Positions 12,801 to 24,800 of a stretch of DNA of 64,000 nt are shown piece by piece. The notes beneath the pieces were generated by a model. It was not told the origin of the DNA and ran no database searches. It saw nothing but the letters and a program-made list of their open reading frames with translations. The first letter of the stretch is position 1, and each line of letters starts with the position of its first letter. The position numbers and the translations under genes were made by a program. Where the stretch lies: contig OW804097.1 in NCBI GenBank assembly GCA_942159475.1, positions 7,965,685 through 8,029,684 of the forward strand, written 5' to 3'. The DNA comes from Sthenelais limicola (Eukaryota; Annelida; Polychaeta; Phyllodocida; Sigalionidae).

Positions 12801-15800
12801 TCTTCTAATTTGTCCTTAATTCGATATTTCCTTAAGTACCCTACCATGGTGACCTCTGCAACGTCAGGTGTAAAGAGGCAGGTTAGCAATATGTGGCTCA
12901 TCCCACTCTGCAGGACCGATTATGAAAAAATGTTTGTTACCTTATTTCCATTGCTTTATTCACATTTATAATTCCTCTAAAATATCAAAATTTCTGTCAT
13001 TGCAATTGCTCCCTCAACCTAGATCTGATTACAGGAAGAATGTAAGTTACTGTTTCGGAGATTTAACATTAATTTATCTATCTATATCTCGTCCTCAATT
13101 ACTAAAGAACGTATTAAATAATAAGGCAGGGGTGCGGAGACAACGGTGACTTATGCCACACTTTATTAAACGAAAAGAAAAAAAATTCTTGTGGTGCTCC
13201 TAGCATGGCGGCTTGAGTAGAACTGGCGCGAACGGCTAGACGCACAGCCAAGGTCAAGTGACCAGCAGTCCACCTCCGGTCCAGATATATTCCCATAATT
13301 ATATTATTTATATAGGTAAACATATATTTTCTCACAGAGGACTTTGGGCACTTAACATTAATTTGTGTCATTTGCTTGAATAAAAAACTGATGAGGATTA
13401 TCTTTTATTTGGATGCAGCGTATCACAATCATCGTCCATGTGACACTAAAAATGTGAGTATTATAATACTGGAATATCTAAATAAAAAAATAAGAGAATA
13501 AGAAATTTGATAATATATATTGGACATCCCCCTACCATTTCCCTTTACCCTGGGGATGTGGGTTGCAATTGCCACGTGCATTACTGGTTGTCTAAAACAC
13601 TGATCAAAGAATATCAGAGGTTTCAATAAACAAACTATTGTACTATTATTAAGTATTACATGACGAACTACAAAATATAGTACCTTTACTCCTTAAGAGA
13701 AGAGAGGAAAACATTGATAGGGGAGAAATTAACCATTGAAATCTGGCTTCAGGAAAATCCTTGCTAGTACCAGACCCAAAAAGGGAAAATATTAAAAGAT
13801 CCTTTATAAACCAAGGACCCGTTCTATGGAACAGCATCCCCAACAAGATTAAATTGCACCCTTTAACAGATTTCAGAAAATTTTTAAGACAATAATTATA
13901 TCCTAAAAAGTGTAGATGACGCCTGAGAGACCTCCTACTCCTTTGACATGTATTATGCATATTATTCAAACATGTACAACTTACTCCAAAACCATTGGCA
14001 ACATAACTGCAAGGATACATAGCCCTCCCAAGATCCCCAGATAAGAAAAACAGCTATAATATGTCTATGTACTTAAAATATTTAATGATAAAAGACCAAA
14101 CTTGGGAATGAAGTGGACATGTCAGTTCAGACCAAGGATACTATTGTTGCAGATGCTCATTCCTCTGCACATGATGACACAGAATCTAAGGTGCTTTTGT
14201 AAACATGTAAATTGTCAAATTATGCCCCTGAGATTTAGAAGAAAACTCAGAATATTGAGACTTGTTTCTGGATTATTTGTCAACAGGATTTAAGAGGCAA
14301 TGTTGGTATGAAGTTTGTATGACGTATTTAGATGGGAAAAGGATATAACCTCCCGATCATTCCTAGCAAAATCAGATGCGGCTTGGAACAATTTGCCTAA
14401 TAACATCAGGGAGATTTTAGACCACAGCAGTTTGAAAAAGGAACTATCCAACATGTTTTGGAAAGAATTTATTGACAATGGTCAAATCTAAATAATCAAG
14501 GACTCAAGACTTCCGGTTTTACCTAGAGAGAAATGACATACGCTTGAGCCTAGCTCGTCGTTCCCAACCTTTTTTTTCAGGCCCCAGAAGCAGTCAGAAG
14601 CTGAGAAAGCTTGTATACCTTTGTTAAGGTACTCGGATCATTTTGAAAGTGAAAAAAATGTTGTTTAAAAGTATAATACAAGAAGAAGTTAACGATTGGC
14701 ATTTTCGGCTCACATGGAGTAAGCCCGGAAAGCATATTATCGCTCCCGCCGAGCCAATAATTCTGTACAGACCAACTCTTTGAGTTGCTCTGCTGAAGGA
14801 GATAATCGGACTAAAAACTACATATATGTGGATGTGATCAAATGAAATCAACTTACAGGAATAATAGAACTTAATCCCAGGATCATTCTGTTCAAACAGT
14901 GAGGGGCCATCTTGGATAGCATCCTCCAGCATCTCACACTGGAGGAAAATCATGAACTAGGTGCAATCGAAGACTGACAAAACACAATATCAACAGAAAT
15001 GAACAGTAGGAGTCTGTGAAAAAGGTTTGGTTAGGCTATATCTGGAGAATTTGAACTTGATATTTAGTTTTGTGAGGAAAGAAACATTGATTCGAAGCAT
15101 TTGGTAATTTGATTTTGGCGGACATTTTGTCTGCCGAAAGTACTGCGCATGCGCAATCACCAGCTTCCGTCGTCAACAATATCGGATTGGCTGGAATATA
15201 ACCCTTTCTCGAAGCCCAAAACAGCTCAAAATCAGTGAATGTATGAACATTGTCTCTAAGATAAACATAAAAGGGTTAAACCTATCGGATTGGCACTGGT
15301 TATTTGTATATTGAACGCTTGAACGCTAGGTATCGAACGGCAAAACTGAATGGAAGTTAGCGCATGCGCTCACAGACCCGTATGACAGCCACCAGTTGCC
15401 GATACACCGATAGTCGATAACCCTTCTCGAAGGCTAAATCTAGTTTGAAATCAGAGAATACACAAACGGCAAACGGCAAACCTACACCCGGAAGAAAAAA
15501 GTTTGCGCATGCGCTCTTCAAACCTGTCCAATGCATGCCGCTACAATGATAGCCTTGTCACGGTACAGCCTCACACATGTATAAAGGCAAAGATTGGTCC
15601 TCAGTACACAATTTCGCGCATGCGCTCTTAGAAACCTATGAGCCCAGCGATTTGCCCAAAGGAACCCTATGAACTCAGTGATCTGTCCAAGGGAAGAAAA
15701 ACGGCTGTCCAAAAACAGCCCAGCATCAACGCCAGGTGGCATAACGGTCCCTTCTGGCATGAGGACCCGATCGCAAATCCCATATAGCCACTCAAACAAT

Positions 15801-18800
15801 TCATCCGACCTTAATACTCATAATCAGCTAAGAAGCTAGCAAGGAAATGTATAAAAAGACTGTTGTTGCCAAAAAATATGCCATAAATCCCTAAAACTAT
15901 AGTATACCGACTACTTAGAAAGTCGTATTAGGCTCAAACGGAAGTACTTGTCCGACATATTGGCTGGCTGAAAAGGGTAAAACTCCCAAGCAATTTCACT
16001 GTATTCAGACCTGACGAACCAGGTACAATGGTTGTTGCCGCCAAGGCTATGTCAATGACAACACAAGAGTCTGGTAAAGGCTCGAAAAAAGAACTAGAAG
16101 CATCTCCAGAAACGAAAAATCCCATTGCTAAAATACCCAAACACAAAGACAGTGATATCTCTGCCGTAGTCATGACAGGTGAAACCATCATGGATACCGG
16201 AGATTCCGGAAAGTCCAACGACGCCGGGAAGAATGCCAATAACAAGGAAAAGGCTGCTGAAACAGGCCTTAAGAATCTGCTTGAAAGGATGTCACAGGAA
16301 AGGGAGAAAACTAGCAAACAGGAAAAGGAGGACTTCAAAATGCTAAAGAAAAAAATTGCCGAACTCGAAGCGATAAGGGGAGAAAATGCCGATGTAAAAG
16401 CAGATACGACTGCTATTAAAGACGACGTAGCCGGTGTCCAAGTTGATATGGGTGCAATTAAAGATGATATGTCTGACATCAAAGAGTACAATATACAACG
16501 CGATATAGCCATGGGTGGCTTTGATGAAAGACCCCGCTTTCAAGAAGAGGAAATGAAGGCAGTAAGGGATGTGATCTCTACCACCAAAGATACAGAGGTA
16601 ATCAAAAGTCAAAGGGATGAACAAGAGAGAGACCGCGAATTTATCCAGCAAGAGACAATTAAGCTGGAGAGAAACCTACTAATTATGGGAATAAAATCCA
16701 GCGAAGAGGTAGAGTCTGAAACTGTCCTGTATTACAAAGTGCACAGGGTGATTAGAGAATACCTAATGATCCCAAATGTTACAGTCAGAAAAGCTGTAAG
16801 AATAGGAAAAAAACAAGACGTCCCGATCAAGATCGAACTCCCTACCGTGGAAATTGCTAAACAAGTGTATGAGGCCAGACTCAGATTGAAGCAATTTGAT
16901 GAAGAAGGCACACCTCCAGGCAAAGGGATGAATATACAGAAAGATGCCCCGTTAATAGTCCATCAGAGATTAGCGAAGGTAAGATCTATATGTACTGCCG
17001 CCAGGGAAAAGCACTATGAAGTAGAACAGTTTGGCGCAAACATTAAGATAAATGGAATTCATTATCGACATGATCAACTGGATGGCGTCCCAACCGAGTT
17101 GCTCTTATCGCAGCTATCCAAGAAAGAGGATGAGCATACTATAGTCTTCTTTTCTTCAAACAACCCACTGTCAAACCACTTCCCAGCGAGATTCTTCTTG
17201 GACGGACACAGGTTCGACCACGTCGAGCAGTACCTTTTCTACCAAAAGGGTAAAATCGTAGGAGATCCAGTAAAACCAGCACTCGCCTTAAACACTAAGG
17301 ACCCGGTCGAATGCAAGCGATTCATGGGTAATATCTACGACGGAGGGCAAAAATGGCCCGTCCATAGGCAGGAGGTACTACTCAAAGCCCTCAGATCCAA
17401 GGCTAGACACCATGAGGTCGTGAGGGATTATTTGTTGTCAACAGAGGAGAAACTCATTGGAGAAGCTTCACCAACCAACAGAACCTGGGGCATAGGCCTT
17501 GGGTTAGATAACCCCGATGTCCTGAACCCCGCCATTTGGCCAACAGATGGAAACCTAGTAGGCCGAATGTGGATGAAGGTGCAAGAAGAGATTAGAACGG
17601 ATTCGGCTTGTAACACCCCCAAGAAAATGGTTGTAGAGGCTGCTCAAGGAAAAGCCTAAAAAGCCATGCGAGCCAGGATGTGATTACTGTGTTTTTTGTT
17701 AATTTTAAATGGAGCAAAATGATATAGAAAATTTCGGTGCATCTACTAAATTGATATCCTTTAACATAAATGGTCTAAATAACGTTACAAAGAGAAAAGC
17801 GTTTTTTTTCATATTTTAGCGAATTTCAAGACACCATAGTTGGCCTTCAAGAAACACACTCTGTGAATTCCAAAGAGAAGATCTGGCAATCCCAATGGGG
17901 AGGCCAATTATTATTCGCTCATGGCACCTCAGCCTCAAGAGGTATGATGCTCCTTATACCGAAATCCCTTAAAAGCTCTGTGTCTTCATGGAAGGCAGAT
18001 ATTGATGGTAGATGGGTATATGCCCTGTTGTGTATCAATGATGTGATTTCCTATGTTTTTAATCTCTATGCCCCCAACAATGACAAGCCAAAAGAACAGT
18101 TAGCCTTCTTAGACTCTGTGAAGAATATTATAAGCGATCTAAAATATGATAAACTCGTCGTAATGGGCGATTTTAATGCCAACATCACTTACAAACCATC
18201 AAGTGTCGCAAGCAAGAGCCTAGTCGACTTCATGGGGGAACTCGACATCGATGATATAGTCGGTGCCAGAAGCCAAGGTCTACCTCAGGTGACATGGTCA
18301 AGACTACAGCAAAATTCAAGACTCGACTATATATATTTGTTTCGCGGAATATGTCTAGCAGGGTACATAAATGTAACATAGAGTCAAGTATTCATTCTGA
18401 TCACAATGAGGTACACATTGATGTCTATATGGGTGTAAAGGTTAGAGGATGCGGCTACTGGAAATTTAATGCCAGATTATTACTCGACGATAATTTTATA
18501 AAATAGCGTCGAAGATGTATATGAAAGCACACAAAGTGAAATACTAAATCCCAAGCTCAAATGGGAGTTTTTTAAACTCCGGGTAAGAGAGTTAGCCATT
18601 ACCAGATGCAGTGAAATGGCCAAAATTAGAAAAAAGAGAAATATCAGTCTCAAAGGTAAATTGTCAGCTTTAGACAAGAAAAAAAGGTTATCCTTAGAAG
18701 AGGTAAATGAAAGAAAAGTCATTACCCAAGAGTTAAGAGAGATTGAAATAAATAGTGCAGAGGGAGCGTTAATTAGATCTAAGGCCAAATGGGCGACGGA

Positions 18801-21800
18801 AGGTGAGAAACCCTCTAGATACTTTTGTGCCTTGGAGAAATTCAAGGCGGAAAAGAAAATAATATCTGTACTTAATATTGAAGGTTCACTAACGTCTAAA
18901 CAAGAGCTCATTCTAAGTGAAGGTAAGAATTATTATTCGACTTTGTATAAGAGTTCTCCTGTCGACCCTAGTGCCACAGAGGAATTTTGTAACCCAGATC
19001 ATTCTGTACAGATCATTCTGTACAGATCGATGAACATGATAATGAGATCTTATGTAGAGAAATCACACACGAGGAGGTTGAAAAAGTTTTCAAATCTTTC
19101 AAGAAACACAAGTCTCCGGGATGTGACGGGTATACTGTGGAATTTTATCAATTTTTCTGGCATTTAATCAAACCAATGTTTATGAATATGTTAGAAGCTT
19201 GTCTAGCTCATGGTGAAATGACGGATAACCAGAAAAGAGGTGTCATAAATGTTATCCCCAAAAAAGACAACGATCTGCTTTTTATTAAAAACTGGTGCCC
19301 GATCACCTTACTCAACGTTGATTATAAAATAATATCCAAAACGTTATCTAACAGATTAGCATCTTTCCTTCCCCTTATAGTAAACGAAGACCAACTAGGA
19401 TTCGTCAAGGGTAGATTTATAGGCACAGCCATCAGAAAAATTGACGATGTACACTCAATTCTCGAGTATAAAAATGAATCTGGTATCATTGCTTCTTTAG
19501 ATTTTTCTAAAGCGTATGATTCTGTCAATTGGTCTTTTATCAAGAGTGCCTTGAAATCGCATAATATTCATAATACATTTATAGAATGGATAGCAGCCTT
19601 ATTGTATGATTCTAAAGCTACCTTTACAAATAATGTTTTTTTTAAAACTCTAAAAAAAGTGTTGAAAAATGCCATACCTAAAGAATGGGTACGAATAATT
19701 AAGGAGAATGATCCTGTTCCTGGGAATGGTTCCTTGGACGTAAAAATCGGTAAGACTAACATCAATCTGATAGGGTGCTCAGCCAAAAGAATTTATGACA
19801 CCATGATAGTATGTAAAAAGGTTAAATCTGAGAAATTTGACAAATGGCAAGAAATACTAAAAATATCTCCTAAACAATTTGATGAAATTGAATGGAAAGA
19901 AGTTTTTAGAAGGCCATATTTAACGTCAACTGAGTCAAGATTACATGTATTTCAATACAAACTATTACATTGCACTATTACCTGTAACGGATACCTTGCC
20001 CAAATCCAGGTTAAGGATAAACCGAGTTGTACCTTCTGTCCAAAAAAAGATAATCTAACACATTTCTTCTTAGAATGTTCTAAGGCAAAAGCCTTATGGA
20101 TTCGACTAATCGAATGGATATATTCCTCTGGCTACTTAAATACATGTGGTAGCGGTAACCTACTATTTGAGAAGAAGAAAGGAAACCTTGTTATCAAACC
20201 AATGGATATTCTGTTTGGTATCAAAAAATCAAACATTCAGTCAAAGTTGGTCAATTGGATAATTTTGCAAACCAAAGCCTTTATATACCGGCAGAAACTG
20301 TTTAATCAAGGTGTGATTGATGTATTGTCCACTCTTTACGAACTCAGGATGAGGTGTAGAGTAGTCTTATATTCTTTTAAAATCAAAATGGTGCAGGACG
20401 ACGAGAAAAAAATGTGGAGAAGGCTCTATGGTGACATCGAAGAATTGATTGTTACAAACAAACCATAGAGTCGTACACTGTACCTTCACCTTGCTCTTAA
20501 GGCGATAACTGTCACATACCAAGGTATACTACTTGTAATACTCTTTCTTTTTCCACCTTGTTTCATTCCCATGTTCTTAGCATTGTAAAAGCCAAGAAGG
20601 CAGGAAATTGAATAAAGTCTTCTGTGTGCCCATACGAACCGTTTTATCTTTTTTTATATTATTTCTTTAGCTATAACTATTATTTATGTGTTTATTCTTT
20701 CCTTATCATTTACACTGCCGTTATCACTCTATGTTATATCCAAACCAGATGGCGACAGTGGTGATAGAAATGAAAGATCATTCAGTGCCTATCCGCAAGA
20801 TGGCAGCTCTGTTACACAATGTATCCTATCAGACGAATCAAAACAATTATAACTATGACGAAATATTTTTAGACACTATAATTGTTAGATTATTTAGTAT
20901 ATTTTGAGCAAATTATGTTACATCTTTTTTCACTTGATATGCGGAGAAACATTGTCTGTTTATAAAAACATTAACAAAACATGTAGTTTTGAAGTAGTTT
21001 TGATGATGTCTGATATAAACGTCAAGACTCGGATATGACTTACTATGCACTTTAAATATTTGTATGTTAGAATCATATTAATTACTCATAAAACAATAAG
21101 AACTGTAATTGAGAACCGATTGATCAAAATGTAAAATTTTGTTTAAAATGATAAGAAATTTTACCACTTGTAAAAACCATTAAAAAGCACAAGTATAAAT
21201 TTATATGTAAAATATTGTGTAACATTGACATAATTAGATAACACTGAATTGTAATTGAATATACTAGGACATCTGGGAAGAGCAACACACCATAGAGTAG
21301 TGTTGACAGATTATATACTCTCCTTTTTCTCTCCTATGTAACTGTATGCTTGATGAGAAATAAGATATATATAACCATCTTTGATTGTGTATAAAACTGT
21401 CACAGACCGTTTATCTGCAGTTTGAAGAGTCCCTGCCATCAGATGACATGAAACCAGGGCACTGCCTTGGCCCAGCTTCTGAACGGGGTCAGACAATTGA
21501 AGTGGAAAGAGACCTTACTCAAACATCAACTATCTTGCTGCGTATACTAGTACATCTCTCCTTATACTTGGCAGCACATGAAAATACCAAGGTAAGTTAC
21601 AAGGTTCATGTTTACTATAAGACTAGTAACGATCTGATCTTGAATAACTGAGGGATCAAATAAAACCTTGCATATTATGTTATGTGCAGGTCGTTCAAAC
21701 AATTATAACACCAGAACTACCAGAAGAGGATGATGTTGTACCATACATCCGAAATCATTTGGAGTATGACCTGAAGAAAATTGGGGAGGTGACAGGAAAA

Positions 21801-24800
21801 TCAGAAGATGATGTACACCTTATGGTTCACATTCTTATAAAGAGATTCTCTTCAGAGCCCGGTAAATAATTTCTTCATTACCTTCAAACGTGTTTTATTA
21901 ATAATATACCAATAATTCATTTCTTGCATTCCTTTACCACTATGGGAACATTATGGTGAAATGTTTGTCAGTGGCAGAACTGAGGGAAATGTTGATCAAG
22001 GTATAAGCATAAGGCTGCTTCCAATTATCCAAGATTATGAGTATTTAATGAGCAACCCTGAGCCATATATATCATTGTTGTTGTATTGTAAAACGTTTAT
22101 TTTCAACCTTGGTTGCACTAAGGGGGCGTTTTCTCCAACCATGGGAGGTTTGCCAGCCCTCTTCCGTTGCTCTTACATATATCTTGGCTGTGAACAAATC
22201 CGCTTTTGTCTGAGAGGAAAGCGGTACACAGCAAACTAATCAGGAGTAAATTCAACTTAATAGTTTTGTGATGGCAACGTAATATTAACAGTCTGTTATA
22301 ATCTTGAATAATACAATAGATAATATAATCAAGTTTGATGTAATTTGATTGCTATACAATTATATGATTGAAGGTTTTGGGTTTTGGTTTATGGAGGTAT
22401 GATAGCAGATTGGTCATTGTACATATATTTTAATCTATCTGCCTGTAACAAATGCAATCTACGCCTGTGTTTCAGTGGTAAAATACGATTATCAATATGG
22501 GTTTGGTCTACATTAGCCCTGGGTGGGAGTCGGAATATGATTCTTAATATTTTGTTTTGGATGACCTGTAATCGGCTTGTACCCGTTGTAGTATGAGAAT
22601 CATGTAAAATATCAGACTGGTCGATCAGTGGCAATATCATTACTTTTTAAATTAACAGTAATGTTTTCGATGGTAGTTTATCCCTGAGTTTTGCTAATTG
22701 CCAGCTCTTGAAATTTAATAATTTTGTCAATTTTTGTACTTGCTCTTTAAATTTGAGGGTTTTATCGATTGTTATTCCTAAATACTTATATTCCTTTACC
22801 TCCTCGAGGTGACTTCCATCCAAGGCTAGTACATTTTCCTGTCTTAAATAAGACACGTCTTTCTCCCACCTCGACCTCAGAATGTTTTGGCCAAAAAAAG
22901 TTTGTACCTTTGTTTTTCCAAGATTTAAAGAAATTGTATTGGTTTTGCACCAATAGCTTAGTGCATTTAAATCTTTTTGGAGATTTTTTGTAATTTCGAC
23001 AGTTGACTGGCCCATGGCATAAATTATCGTATCATCTGCGATGCATTTGTATATTTGAATTTAGAATATATTTTGGTAAATCATTGATGTATATTTTGAA
23101 TAGGAGTGGGCCTAAAGTGGTCCCTTGGGGGACCCCACAGGTTATCAGTTCAGTGTTAGAACTTAATTTGTTTACTGATACTGCCTGAAATCTGTCTGTG
23201 AGATAATTCTTAAACCACTCCAGTTCCCTTCCCTGAATTCCTATTCGTGCTAGTTTCGATAAAAGTTATGCATGGTTGACCGTATCAAAAGCTTTTCTGA
23301 GGTCGAGGTAGGCCGCTCTAACCACTTGCCCTTCATTCAGTACATTGTAGATTGAATTGAGATAATTTAACAGTGCGTCCTGCGTTGAGTAACCTGACCT
23401 AAACCCATACTGTGCATTATAAAGTATACTGTTGTCTTCTAAATAGGCTGTTAACTGCTGGTGAAAGATTTTTTCTATTATTTTGGCTGGTAGTAATATT
23501 GTCTGTAGTTACCCGGGTCTGTATTGCTACCTGCTTTATACAGAGGTGTCACTATAGAAGCCTTCCAGCTTTTTGGAATATTACTTGACAGATATGTTTT
23601 CTCAACGATTTTCAAAAATTGACTAGCTAATATTTTCAACGATATTTTCAATAACCATGCAGGCATGTCTTTAACACCGGAGGATTTGCTGGAGGGGATA
23701 CTATCTATGATTCGTTTTAAGTTATTTATAGTACTAGGTACATATTGGAAATGACTGTTCAGATTTAAATTTACATCATTGGTGATTTCTTCATATTTGG
23801 CATTTTCATCCTTATTTGGTACTCTTATTTGCTCCGCTAGGTGATTACCAATGGAGGCGAAGAAGCCATTGAATTTATCTGGGACATTCTCTTTTGCAAT
23901 TTCAACACTGTCTTCTGTTAGGCTTATATCTTTGTATTGAGAGCGTTGCTTACCATTTACCATAGGACCCAGGGTTGACCAAAAATTGTTTTGTTCATTA
24001 TATACTCTTTCTGAGGATCTGTTTAACAAATAAATCTCAATTAAATCCAGGACAATCTGAGGTTGCAGATATTCTTCATACAAAGGACGAGAGGCTACAT
24101 TGGGAGAATGTATTTGCAAATCAATTCATAAAACCTTTCCTGGAGGTATGTATGCGTTAATTACTTCTATCTATGACCAGTCTGAAACAACTTTCTGGCC
24201 TCCTTCATTAGAGGCTGTCTACCACGGGCTGGCTTTGACTGTGTCCAAGACAGTTTTAAGTCGAGAGGAAGACCTCAACTATGAATGTAAAGAAGTCATC
24301 TTATGACAGACAAATTCTTGAAAAAGTTTATTCAGGGGTCTTTCTTATCAGGAAGCTGAGAACAAAATTATGATGATTAAAATTAAATGTAAGATTTCTT
24401 TCATAATGAATGAAGGCCATTTGATGTTTCCTTAAATAGTCATCCATACTTATCCACTTCTAATACGTAGTGCAGGACAATATTGAACCCAATAAATAGT
24501 GCTTATCAGTTGAACGAGGATTACTTCATTTTATGAATACATTTAACATTATTACTATTATATTGTCACTCAGAGCATTGACCAAGACCTGAGGGAAGCA
24601 AACAAAAAAATGACTGAGGACAATACACCAGGTAAATATTTTCATCCCTATATTGCTTGCATAGATTAAAAAGTTTTGTGTAAAGTAATTGTGTAACTGG
24701 ATCTGAAAATGATACTGTAATTGTTAAGAACGTTTAATAAAAGGTTGGTTGGGGCCCTACTGAAACTGAAATATTTTCTAAGTTCTTGCTGCTCTTTGGT

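Larger units (their letters stand above)
15000..20625 (+). mobile_element. Tx1/L1-like LINE with a NADAR-domain ORF1
   Basis: The layout is a ~1-kb 5' UTR with four GCGCATGCGC motifs, an intact ORF1 (16028-17659), a 49-nt spacer, an ORF2 starting at 17709, and a 3' UTR ending in AATAAAG near 20610-20625. ORF2 is broken: a frameshift in the T-run near 17800-17809, another near 18360-18380, a 14-bp tandem duplication at 18996-19023, and a large internal deletion near 19650-19680 that removes the YADD part of RT. The Tx1/L1 group is inferred from KSPGCDG, LLNVDYKIISKTLSNRL and the C-terminal CTFCPKKDNLTHFFLEC motif. The left end and target-site duplication were not identified. It lies in the sense orientation inside an RNF213-like intron. 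Confidence 0.85.

Noticed and set aside
13500..13620. Possible RZ finger (IGHPPTISLYPGDVGCNC in one + frame)
   Set aside because: The upstream CxN preceding GHP is absent, Cys spacing is wrong and there are no flanking splice sites or phase match.
14588..14632. Possible RNF213-like mini-exon (PQKQSEAEKACIPLLR) with CAG acceptor and GTACTC donor
   Set aside because: Its phase does not fit the exon before it and the peptide matches nothing I recall in the family.
15934..16651. Long minus-strand frames over the LINE ORF1
   Set aside because: Shadow of the lysine/glutamate-rich ORF1 on the other strand.
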